NCBI GenBank assembly: GCA_914767715.1
Contig: OU612075.1
Coordinates: 7,318,001-7,382,000, forward strand
Direction: 5' to 3'
DNA: 64,000 nucleotides
From: Membranipora membranacea
Taxonomy: Eukaryota > Bryozoa > Gymnolaemata > Cheilostomatida > Membraniporidae
Shown: piece after piece, positions 27,001 through 39,000 of the stretch
Layout of the letters: every line of letters begins with the position of its first letter
Position numbering within the stretch: the stretch's first letter is position 1
Translations under genes and position numbers: made by a program
Notes under the pieces: generated by a model
Told to the model about the DNA's origin: nothing
Database searches by the model: none
What the model saw: the letters and a program-made list of their open reading frames with translations, nothing else

Positions 27001-30000
27001 TGAGTCTCAGCAAGTAGCTGTGCAGGAGGGACAGTCTCAGTTCTATTATGAGGTGGAGTCACCCCCACCCTCACTTGTCAACAGTGTGGAGCTCACAGCA
27101 TCTGGAGAAAACAGCTATGTAAGTTTTAGTATGAAGCAATCAGCTTGGGTGAGTTGTCCTCTGTCTGTTTCTGAGTAGTTTAGTTTGAGTTTCTGAGAAT
27201 TAGCTCAGAGATTGTACTAGAGTAGGTTATACTACCCAAAACAGCAGGAACACAGTCTTAGCGCCTGAGGCAGATAGGAAGTTAGCCCACTTGTTAGAGC
27301 TGTAGCTTTGTATTAGGCACCTTGCTAAAATTGTGTAGCTTGAACACTCATTAAACTTTGTAAATCAGCTCTCCCGGTCATCTCTCATTCACCACTCCAG
27401 GCAGAACTCACAAGGTCAAACGAAAATCTGAAGACATCAATATTAGCAAATTTATCCCTGGTCCAGAAAAATCTATATACAGCTTCATGAAATAATACTT
27501 GTTCAGCTTGTGCTGTTTTGCAAGGTGTCTATTACAGCAGTAAAATATGTGCTTTACCTTCTTCATTTTCATTGGTGGAAGGTGAAATTTAACCATAATT
27601 AAGCCTGGTTCCCACTACTACGACAACTTAACATTGAGAAATACAATAAATAATACATTTGCTATATGATTCACAAAGTTTCATGGGACCGGACGTATAT
27701 ACATGTTCACACAAATCCTAAACATTAGTTGTATTACTTTGCAGTATTGTGAGATTTTAAAGGTGGGAACCAGGCTTTACTCTCCTTTCATTTAAAATCA
27801 AGGCATCGCTACCCTCAGACTAGGTTGTTGTTCCCTATAAAGCATTATATCCTTTCCCAATATTCAATAGCTTGCAGACTCCATAGATTGCAATCAAAAT
27901 CTCACCCCAGTAAAGGTAAAGTGTAGCGCTTGCATGGTATTTGTCCAGCTTTTTATATTCTGCCACCTTAAAGACTTCCTATAAACCAATGCATGTTGTA
28001 GTCAGACAGTTACTTGTGATAAAGTTTGTAAGTAAGTCCCATTCTCTGCATTCTCTGGAAAGTGCTAGTTTCTTGTATCGCACTTCTGGGAGAATGTGAC
28101 ATCAGAATGCAGAGAATAGGAGTTACCTTCCCTTATGGGATGCACTTTCTCCACCATCAATAATTCCTGCCAAGTAGTGCATTGAATTTGTTCAATCTGA
28201 CACAACTTTATCACAAGTAACTGCCTTAATATAACATGCATTGGCCTTTGGGTAGTCTTTAATTGTCTGGTGCTTATATTATGGTTAGTTTTAGGGGATC
28301 CTGGTTCATCCCCTTAAACAAGCATGTTTGCACTTGGTCTACCTTATTGTGCAATAATTCTAGGCTGAGCATTCTTTGAATGGCTTTGCTTGCTTATATA
28401 TATAATATTGTTGTAGTGTATGTTAAGGTATAAATATAAGTTCTAATATTAGTTTGTTTTGCTCACTGTACGGGCGACCCACTCGTTTTTCCACCACTGG
28501 TATATAGGAGCATGATTAAAGCTTTTGAATATCATAATACTAATATATTATGTTGATAAAAGAGTTGCAGGTTTAAATATTGCCAAGTCAAGTTGATTCC
28601 TGATATATTCGATAAATTCTATAAAAACACAATGTTCCTTCTCTTGCATGCTGTGATATTTATGTTACTGCTTATTGTCGATGATCGTGATGTTTGAGGT
28701 TGCAGTAGTCAAACCTACTTCAACAAACTGTATTTGAATGTGAATCTTTGTATTTGTTTATTTGTATTTCACAGATAAGTTCTCGAGCTCATGAGTCGAT
28801 CAGGCGTATATATCTGTTAGCTTACATTCCGTCAGGCTTCTGGCCTCGTCTGATATCTCGTATATACAGAGATCAGACTATATCTGTACTCACTGAGGTT
28901 CTGTTTGATGTACCAGAGGAGCACGCACATCAAATCAGGGTATGTGATAATAATTGGGTCAAGTTTGTTCTCATATACCAGAATTCAGAGTTGCCCTACT
29001 CTTAGTGAAGGAGCACAACTCCAAATGCTTGCAAACTTAATCCTGGGAGTTTGTCCAAAACTCACTCACACTACACTGTTCTTTTAGTGTCATTCTCTTA
29101 CAATTGGGATGGTAGAGATAATTGCTCATAATGCCCATGAATATTGTATACAGTGTACTCCTCTTTTTAATTCAGACTTTATAATTCAGAACTCCTGTCA
29201 ATTCAGCCCAGGAAAATCGGTGCCGTCATTTAAATCTCAATACATTCTACTGGCACTTAATTCAACCCCTGTTTAATTGGGACAAAGTTTGTTGGTCTCC
29301 AGAGGTTTGAATTATGTGGAGTGCACTGCATACCATTTATATTGAATATATGGATGTATATTTTCATTGGCTGCATCGGGTTATGATCCAGATTTTATTA
29401 TTCACAGAGTCGCACAGCGAGAACCTGGCAGTGCTGGAAGACTGGATTGGCTCTCTCATATATGACCTCGGACCTTCTCAAGGTCAAACAGATCGACAAG
29501 GCTAACAAAGTGGAGATCCTCCCCTATTACCAGGCAGGATTAATTATCGATGGAGAAAATCAGACTACTGATGTGAGTGTTAACGTAATCGTGTTTATCA
29601 ATAAATGAAAACAAAACTTGACATAACATAACAATAACATCAATTTGAGTGCCATTTTTTGGGGCCAAAGAAAATTATGCCTATATGATAAAAATCACAT
29701 CAAGCTAGTTAGCGCACCCTTGTATTGGGTGGGGGCGAGCAAGCAAGAGTTACGTAGCTTAGCTCTGTCAATAGCACAGGTAGTGACCGAGATTTAGGTT
29801 TTACAAAAACATGTGTTTACTAGTCTTGTCGAAACTTCAATCTACTAGATGTGAAAAGCATTGGGAAAACAAATAAAGTGGTTTGAAACCTTGTAAGCGA
29901 ACAAAAATCTGTAAACGGCCATTTGATTTTGTTTTTGAGCTCCATGAAATACTATATCCAAAGTGAGTTATTCTGTCCCCAATCTAAGATGAAATATACC

Positions 30001-33000
30001 TGATGATTTTTACAGGTAAGTAACATGTACATACTGGAGATAGAGATCACAGATAATACTATAGAGATATCTAATCCTGGTAGTGACAAGGTGGAGACGT
30101 ATGATGCTAGTAGAGATATACGAGGTAAGTCTGTGAATGCTCGTTTCAGTTTATTAAAAATAATATTTAAACAATTACAAGAAAATCCATCAAAATGAAA
30201 TTCCTATGTATGAAAAAGCTTGAAACATGAGTTTTTAAAAAAAAATATCTGTTTTCAATGCAGAAACACACTGAATAATGATCAATTAATCGTTGCCTCC
30301 CCTGATTGCCAACCCACCCATCTCCAGCTAAAGTTACCACTCATACACTAAGCTGCCCATCTCCAAATCTCATTCTTTCCAATGATTATTATCAAGCTGT
30401 GGAAAACATTTTATCCTTTTGAAAAGACATCTGTTGATATCGATACAACATGCAGTGGTGCGCGTACCACTGCACAACAGACAGGTCTTCAGCTAGAAAC
30501 CAAGAGTCAAGTGCTGCTAGAACAACCTCCTCATGGTCGGTCCCCTGTGTGTTGATGAGCATCTCAATCAATCTCATCGATCCCTCAGTGCATTTTGTAA
30601 GTTTCGGTGGCTTGACATAATTGGTGTGTCTACGCTGTTGCGCAACCAGGGAGGCTGCCAACTCTTCATTGTTTCATTGCTACAATTTTCGCCCCATCAC
30701 TCTCATGCTTATACTCTAAGCCAAGCTTCATGCTCTATATGTCACATTTTACACTGTTCAGTTTAATTTCCTTAGCTCAACTGCTTGCCAAAGTGGTGGA
30801 CCATATAGAGACGTTACTGAAGGACTGGTACCCTGACCTAGGGGATCATCTACAGCAGAACGCTCGAGGTGACTTCCTCGTTCGCAGACTCGTCCCCTGC
30901 CCTTCCTGCTTCGAAAGGTGGCACAACTACGCCAGAAGACATCAGGTAACGGGACTTCTATTTTCATTGTTTTGTATTCTGCACCATATTAGGTAAAATA
31001 GATGGGAGTCAAGCATACTCTTAATAATTATTAAGTCTATGGAGTCAAGTTTTTAAGATTGCTAAGTTACTTTTTGTCAGCTAAGTTCATGAGTCATACT
31101 CCCAGTCAAGTCAAGTCGTGACTTTCAACTTGACTTTCACTCTATAACACTTTATTTCAGCTCTGATTTGTGTTGACCATGTATCATGATATTAAAGGGC
31201 AACCAAAGTTTCGCAGCAATGCATTAATGGGTAGTAAATAATGTGCTAGGTAGCATCAGCTTTGTGCATTACGCGATGCAAAACTCAAAGTAGTTGCTGA
31301 CTCTAAGCTGGGTAACACTTCAGTTTAGGGGAGGTTCCAAGACATTGCCAGTCTGCGCATGTGTGAACTGTTGAGGCATACGTTCGTCTCTGCAGCATAG
31401 GGCTTGAACTAATTCACCTAGTCTGAGTACCAAAATTGGGAAAACAATGGAAACCCATAATTTGGAAATATTTTGGCCTAAATGGAACACTGGTTATGAT
31501 ATCTCATAACCTTGAACCCTGGGAGTTGCCTTTCTTGATGGGAGGCAGCGCCACCACTGCTGTGCTGCAGAGATAGACTATGTCACAAGGCTATTCTGCA
31601 AGCAGAATGAGACATTGCTGTAATGATGATAGAGCACAGGCTAAATAATAACAGGAACAGGAAACTGCTCTGTGGTATTCTATTTTAGCTAAGTTTGAGT
31701 ACCTGATGGATGAAATGTTTCAGAAGAATTCTGGCTGAATAATCATCCGAATTAGATTTTGACTTTTTCCATCTGCAGAAGGTGCAATCTGCTATTAATC
31801 AATGAGGGCCAACGAGAAGTTGTTTGAAACTCTGGTTGCCCTTTAACACATTTAGAGGCTTATAGTTGCATTATACAAGCTTACAGTCCACAGCTGATGT
31901 TCGCACAAGCCACAACTTCCCATTCCTCACACCTAAATCCACTCTGTTTTTAATTATTAACAATTCACTTGCCATTATTGTGTAACTTTCATTAATAAAC
32001 GCAGGTTTCTTTTATAAGTTTCAGTGTGTTTTCTGGTGTGAAATTAGTTTTTATCCAAACTGGCTCTAGAACGCACATCTCATTTTCATTCAAGAGCTGA
32101 CAATACCGATGCGGAAGGAAAAACCTAATGAGAAAGAGATAATAATATAGAAGTCCATATCAGAATTTCATTTTGGCTGTCCTTTGGTTTTCGCATTTGT
32201 CTCCCCATGTAAATCATAGAATAAAAGGTGATGTTAAAGTGTTCTAGGGCCATAGATTAACTTTTCACCCTGCTGCACTAATTCTTTTAAACTTATTTTC
32301 GTGTGCACTTATAATACTTTGCTAGCAGTCTGAGTTAGCCTTAGAGGACTCTGATGGTGATAGTGATAGTACGGTTGGTGAGCTCACGCCCCCGTTTGAA
32401 GATATCGTAGATAGTGATTATTTCACTCATGTTGGATATGATTTGTCCGCTGTAAGTAATGCTTTCTGCTGCATAGTAAATCCCCTTAACCCGATCCCAT
32501 ATAACCCATAGTCGATACATATTATCTGCTCCATGGCTCTTAAATAGCAACTTAAGGGCTGCCTTATTCATGTTGCGCATGATATACACACCTCAACCCA
32601 TTGTAACTGCAGATGCTATACTCCACATCACTGAAATAGTAGTTGCCTTATCCATATTGCGCATGATATACACATCCTAAATGTTCAATTTTGAACAGCA
32701 CCCGCTAGAAGATATCCAATGTTGCCCTTGTCCCAATCACAGCAGATATAGCTTTATCAACTCCTATGTTTGATATGACCAAAAGTTGCTGGCACCATTT
32801 GGCACTCTCAGCATATGTATAGAGACATGAGGGAAAGGCTATTCCTTTTTTCAAGTGTATATGTTCCCTCACTTCCAGAAAATGAGCGGTCTTCTACCGA
32901 TGCTTGGTGCAGTAGGTGTTGGTGATTGGCCTGGCCTTGTAAGTTTTTACTAATACCTAACCCAATGCTATCTTGTCTTTATTTAAATTTGAGAGTATGT

Positions 33001-36000
33001 TATGAGGCTAAACTGAAGCTATGAGGCAGCACAGAGGAGACTATGGCTATTATGATAAAATTAACCCGCTGCTACCAGTTCCAGTACCATTTCTGGAATA
33101 TCATTTCAGGCATCGATAGCTGTTATTGTTTGCTAGTGTGTAAACTCGACAAAGGGTTATTATGACCCTAGTTTTTAAGTTGATAGTCAGCTATGATAGA
33201 ACTAGATCATAGGCAGCTTACAATCAACCGCACCATCTGACCCTTGATTAATCTCTGACAATGCTAGTCAGGAAACGCTGCTATTCATGGCAACGACAGA
33301 CCTCCAGTATTATTCAGCCATCCAAATTGGTGTGAGTTTTTAATTTGATTTCCGCTCTTAGATGGCTGCAGGGCGTGCTAGTCCTGAGGTAAAGACAACC
33401 ATTATTGTCATTTCGCAGAAGCTAGGCTGTTGAGAGCGTTAAACATGTCTATATGATTTTGGTTTTTACTTCTTGTCGATTTAATATTTGGTGGACTTGT
33501 TTATGAAACATTAACCTCCTTCCTTTCTCTGGGTTATTCAATAAAGGCAAACATGGCTCGAGTTCTATGAATGTCTTGTCCCTTTTACCATTTTCAACTT
33601 ACCATTACATATACATTTGGTTACAACCTGGCTGGTGGTGGGAGATTCTTCTTGACTCAGCTCTTGAATACTTCCTATCTATTGATCATGATGTCACTCA
33701 TTGCATTTTGTATTGTGATTATCAAACTGTTGATAATGAATATGTATGGCAGATGTTGCTCATAAATTGTTATGTAGAGTATCGCATTTTCTTGTCCCAA
33801 TCAAGTGATTGTATGCTAGCATTTGTATTTTTATGAAATCATCAACAAGGTTATAGTAATTATACCTTGTTTAGCGAATCGATCAAGCTGTCATTCCAAT
33901 ATGTATTACGTACTACCCGTTTGACTGCTGTCAGATCAAGTTTGATCCAGTTTGGCTGCATTTAGAGTTGCCCCCTCCATTGATTAGCTGTGGGAAACCG
34001 ATTCCAATGCAAGCAAACTGAATCAAGCTTTATATTAGCTGATGTGGGCCTGTCAAATGTAGCATTGTTAATTGTTGAATTTTTCTTGTTTTAGTCGATA
34101 AATGTCCCTACAGAACAGAGTGGATCAAGGTGAGTTGATGGAGTCGTTTTCTCTCCAAAGCAAGACCCAAATAGCTATCATAATTTTGTGTGATATGTGA
34201 TTGATGTCTTTCTCTGCATTTGTCATACATAAATAAAAGATAGAACATGATTTAAGTGCTAGCAGCAGTATTGCTTCACCTCACCTATAGTGACATCAAA
34301 CTCATGTCTCTCCTGACACGCTGACATATAGATAACACTATTACAATGTGTATCTCTGATCAGTCAATTTAGTTTGAGTACCTCATATCCCCCCCTTTTT
34401 CTTGGAATTAATATTGGGTCGTCACACCAAATCCCAAGTGATGGTGCTCAAGCCACATTTAAAATTGCAATCCAAGACCTGACTTTAGTCAATCTTTCTC
34501 AGGAAGAAGAATTCAGTTGCCAAACCCGCAGTCTGCTGTTATGCTGTCGAAGATCTGCTGGTGAAAATATTCTCCAATAAATACAATATAAGTATAGAAT
34601 GTAAGGAGAAGCATGGTCTACAGCTGACTAAATACGCTCCGGACCTGGTAAGTTTTGTTTTATCTCAGATGGTGTCTTTCGCAAAGTAATTTAAAAATTC
34701 AGTTAAAAAGATAGGAATTAAAAGTGAAATGTTGGAAAGTTTAGACAATGACTCAGATATAAAATTGTTACTATCTGTAAACAGATAGTTGGAGGGTTTT
34801 CTGGGGTATGCATACAAAAAAATATTCATTGATTGTGGGTGAACCTTGCGACTACCATTTATTTTATGTTGATTGTAACTCCCCACACTAATGATCGATA
34901 CTAAAAGAAAACTCACTAGAACAAAAACCCAACAAACTTGATGGCTAGTTAATTCTGTGAAATTTGAGGACATCTTTCTCTCCATATATACCCTTATGAT
35001 GAAGAAACCATCCAAAGGCCCAGCTCCTCAAATCTATCTCAAATCTAATGTGTAGAGTTAGAACTCCCATAACTCTTGCCCCCAACCCCCGACCAGATTA
35101 TGCAAGGAATTTCTGTCAGCAGATTAACGAGCTTACGCTTTTCACTACCTAACTCTGCTATGACTAACTATCTTATGCAGTTAGTGTTTTATTCTTCCTA
35201 TGAAATAAAGCATCTCTATATTGTTTCATACAGATGTTTGCTGATCAGTATTGTACTATGACACTAAGTGATATCACTCTGGATAAGACTCTCGGTATCG
35301 GTGCATTCGGAGTAGTATTCAAAGGAACGCTCAAACGATCGGTAAGCTGACCATCTATGGTGAAGTCCAAGACAAGTACAACTAATGTTTAATTGGCATT
35401 CCATTTTTCTTAATAATTTACATATTAATAAGACAAATCGAATGCCAGTTACATATTAATTGTCTCAAAGCTCAAACTGTGAGATATTACTGTAAACATT
35501 ACCCATAAATCAAACCTCGTTATTCGCAAATGCTTATAGAAAACTTCGTTATCTGTTGTGCCTCCGGCTCGCAAGTTTGTGGTATTAAAGCTCTAAGAAC
35601 CAGAGAGCATTAGACCCAAAACCATACCGAATTCTCTTTCTCAACAGAATCCTTATGGGTGAGCAGAGAGGTTAATGAGGGTTGATTTAGCTACCCCCTA
35701 CCTCTTTCCATTAACACTTAGATAGCGATAAACTAAGATTAAGATTCCACTGTTTATATTCATAGAACCATCACGCAAGAGGAGCAGTAGCAGTGAAGAC
35801 GATGCAGCCGTACAATCCTGGAGCGGAGGTGGACGAGAGATACAAGAATCAGTTCGAGGTAATAACATTTTAGTTAAAATGTCACCTGTATAGTCAGGAA
35901 ATTGATTTGTCTAGGGTAGGACAAGATGCATCTGATTCTTTGGGAATACATGGTTGTTCTCCTCTTTTGCTCAAGCAAAGTAATTAAAAATACTGGAGTT

Positions 36001-39000
36001 TTTATGCGTAAGGTTATTGTTGATTATTATATGGGACAAGTTTGTTCCGGTTGGTCCGCATTTAATGCTGCTCCTCTCTACAGCTTATCAGTAGAAGGGA
36101 AGCAACTCGGAATACAGGCAAGCTCGATCTAACTTGATCTCAGGATAACTGATGATCTATTGCTGAATGTGTAAGATGCACAATTGGGATCAAATTTCAT
36201 ATCAAATATATGTCGAACTACTAAAGGAATCAATTCCTGATCAATATTACTAGAACTTTCTTGGGTTCGAATCCCGCTGCAGGCCACCAACTACTGGGCT
36301 CAATTGACACCCCAGGTGTGCTCCAACCTGCCTGCAAACTGTGAGCAAAATACGGCGGCCGTGCCCTTAAGGCACTGTTATTTCTCAGTCTTCGGACAGA
36401 GACAGACTCGCAATTTTAACCCCCACTTAAAAAATACCTTTTTTGCAGGCTGAGGAGCGGGCTTGGAAGCAGGACCCACACAGGAAAGCTTTCACATCCT
36501 ACAGTGACGCTAGACAGGAGATAAACATACTCAATCTCATACAGGACCCTCATATACCCATAGTTAAGCTTGTAGGGGTGTTACTACAACCCCTAAGTAT
36601 AGTCATGGAGTGCGCGCCCCTGGGGAGCCTACAGAATACAATCGATGATTACTCGAGGAACGGAGTCAAAATACCCCTAAATGTGCTACAGCTTATCATC
36701 AAACAGGTGATGTGGCTTGTTTTCTTTTCTTCTCAGCTGCCTATATGAGGTTTAAACTGTAGAATTGAATAACTGTTTATACTACATTTGGCGAAAGGAA
36801 CACCAGATAGGATTTGTGGCAGTAATGTTCCAAGAATGCTTTCTCCCCAACGTCAGAGAGACTACACCAATATTGTCCAAATTCTCTTACTTAGGCTTGT
36901 ATTTAACTGATCAAAGACCTCCAAACTTGCTCCAAATAGACTTCCTATGCTGTGTAACTCGAATAAATTGACTGAAGGATATGAACAGACAATGCTTCAT
37001 CCTTTCTGATCCAAAGGGACAGAAAAATCATCCCCATTGGACACTATCGACAAATTTTTTAAATTGTCCAACCCGAAGATGCCTCCTTCCCTGCCAACAG
37101 ACCTTCAAGACATAACCTAACACTAATCACTTACACTTCGCGGTTCAACATCTAACATCCACTCAACCTCTTTACGTTATACAAATTCCTACTTTAGCTG
37201 TCGAGAACAAGTGCTAGCAAACAATAAGTTGCTCCAAATTAGCCAAGCTTAATGCTCGCTACTATTTGCTCCTTGGTCTATAACAGTAGTATTATGTTGA
37301 TGTAGGTGGCGAGCGCGTTATCATACCTACACAGTGACTCCATCAGACTGATCTACAGAGATCTGAAGGGTGAGAATGTCCTTGTTTGGTCGATGCCGGC
37401 ACCGATGAGAAAACAACAAGCAGCTGATCAGAAAGTAGAAGTCAGACTCGCTGACTTTGGGGTCAGCTCAGGTAAGGGCCCATCTGATGTGTTGTATTGT
37501 CATCAAGAAACCTTCCATTTCGGGCCGCTCAATTCCACTTGTAGGCCTCCATTGGCTTGAGGAGAGAGCAACTCTAAATTGATATTAAGGTTATCAGCAT
37601 TGACCAATTGATTTGAAAAAATGTCATCGCCAGCATCATGCATATCAAAAAGCTGCAATTTCATTTTGCTGTATCTGTACCAGATATATTAAATACAATT
37701 CGCTTGATTTAAATTTTGTGAGTATAGCTCTTTATCATAATGTTTATCTTCTTTAATAGTATCCGATCGAACAGCTCGAGGTAACTGTGGAACGCCTGGG
37801 TACATGGCTCCTGAGATTATAATATTCAGCGGTAAAGAAGAATATACTAATAAGGTGAGCAGTCATAGTCATTTATAGAGTTATAATATAATATACATAT
37901 ATAATCACTTAATAATTATATACATTTATGTATAATTGTATTATCTATGTTTTGTAAAATATCGGGCAAACGCACCAACCTGAGTCTCATTGGGATGCTT
38001 TTAGTGCTATTTTCAATTATCAACCACCGCCCATTTTGAAGTGGAACAAAATGCACCATATTTTGTGATATAGTAATTGATGATAACTAGTTTAATTCTC
38101 ATCGAACATTATTGTAGGTGGACTGCTACTCTTTTGGAAGCTTCATTTATGAGCTGATTACTCTGAACAGACCATTCCATAGCGCTGATGGTAATATAAA
38201 CAACTTGGTCATTGCGGGCAAACGTCCGCCAATATCCAGCAAGGTAAGGAGATATATATGACATTATCAGTATTATATCAGTCATAGATTATCAGTATTA
38301 TATCAGTCATAGATTATCAGTATTATATCAGTCATAGATTATCAGTATTATATCAGTCATATATTATCAGTATTATATCAGTCATACATTATCAGTATTA
38401 TATCAGTCATAGATTATCAGTATTATATCAGTCGTACATTATCAGTTTTATATCAGTTGTAAATTATCAGTATTAAAACAGTCGTACATTACCAGTATTA
38501 TATCAGTCGTACATTATCAGTATTATATCAGTCATAGATTATCAGTATTATATCAGTCATAGATTATCAGTATTATATCAGTCGTACATTATCAGTATTA
38601 TATCAGTCGTACATTATCAGAATTATATAAGTCGTACATTATCAGTATTATATCAGTTGTACATTATCAGTATCAAATCAGTCGTACATTACCAGTATTA
38701 TATCAGTCATATATTATCAGTAATATATCAGTCGTACATTATCAGTATTATATCAGTCGTACATTATCAGTATTATATCAGTCATACATTATCAGTATTA
38801 TATCAGTCATACATTATCAGTATTATATAAGTCGTACATTATCAGTATTATATCAGTTGTACATTATCAGTATCAAATCAGTCGTACATTACCAGTATTA
38901 TATCAGTCATATATTATCAGTAATATATCAGTCATAGGTTATCAGTATTAAATCAGTCGTACATTATCAGTATTATATCAGTCGTACATTATCAGTATTA

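Noticed and set aside
33567-33836. Membrane-like open frames in an LRRK intron
   Set aside because: Hydrophobic composition follows from T-rich intron sequence; no splice support or domain.
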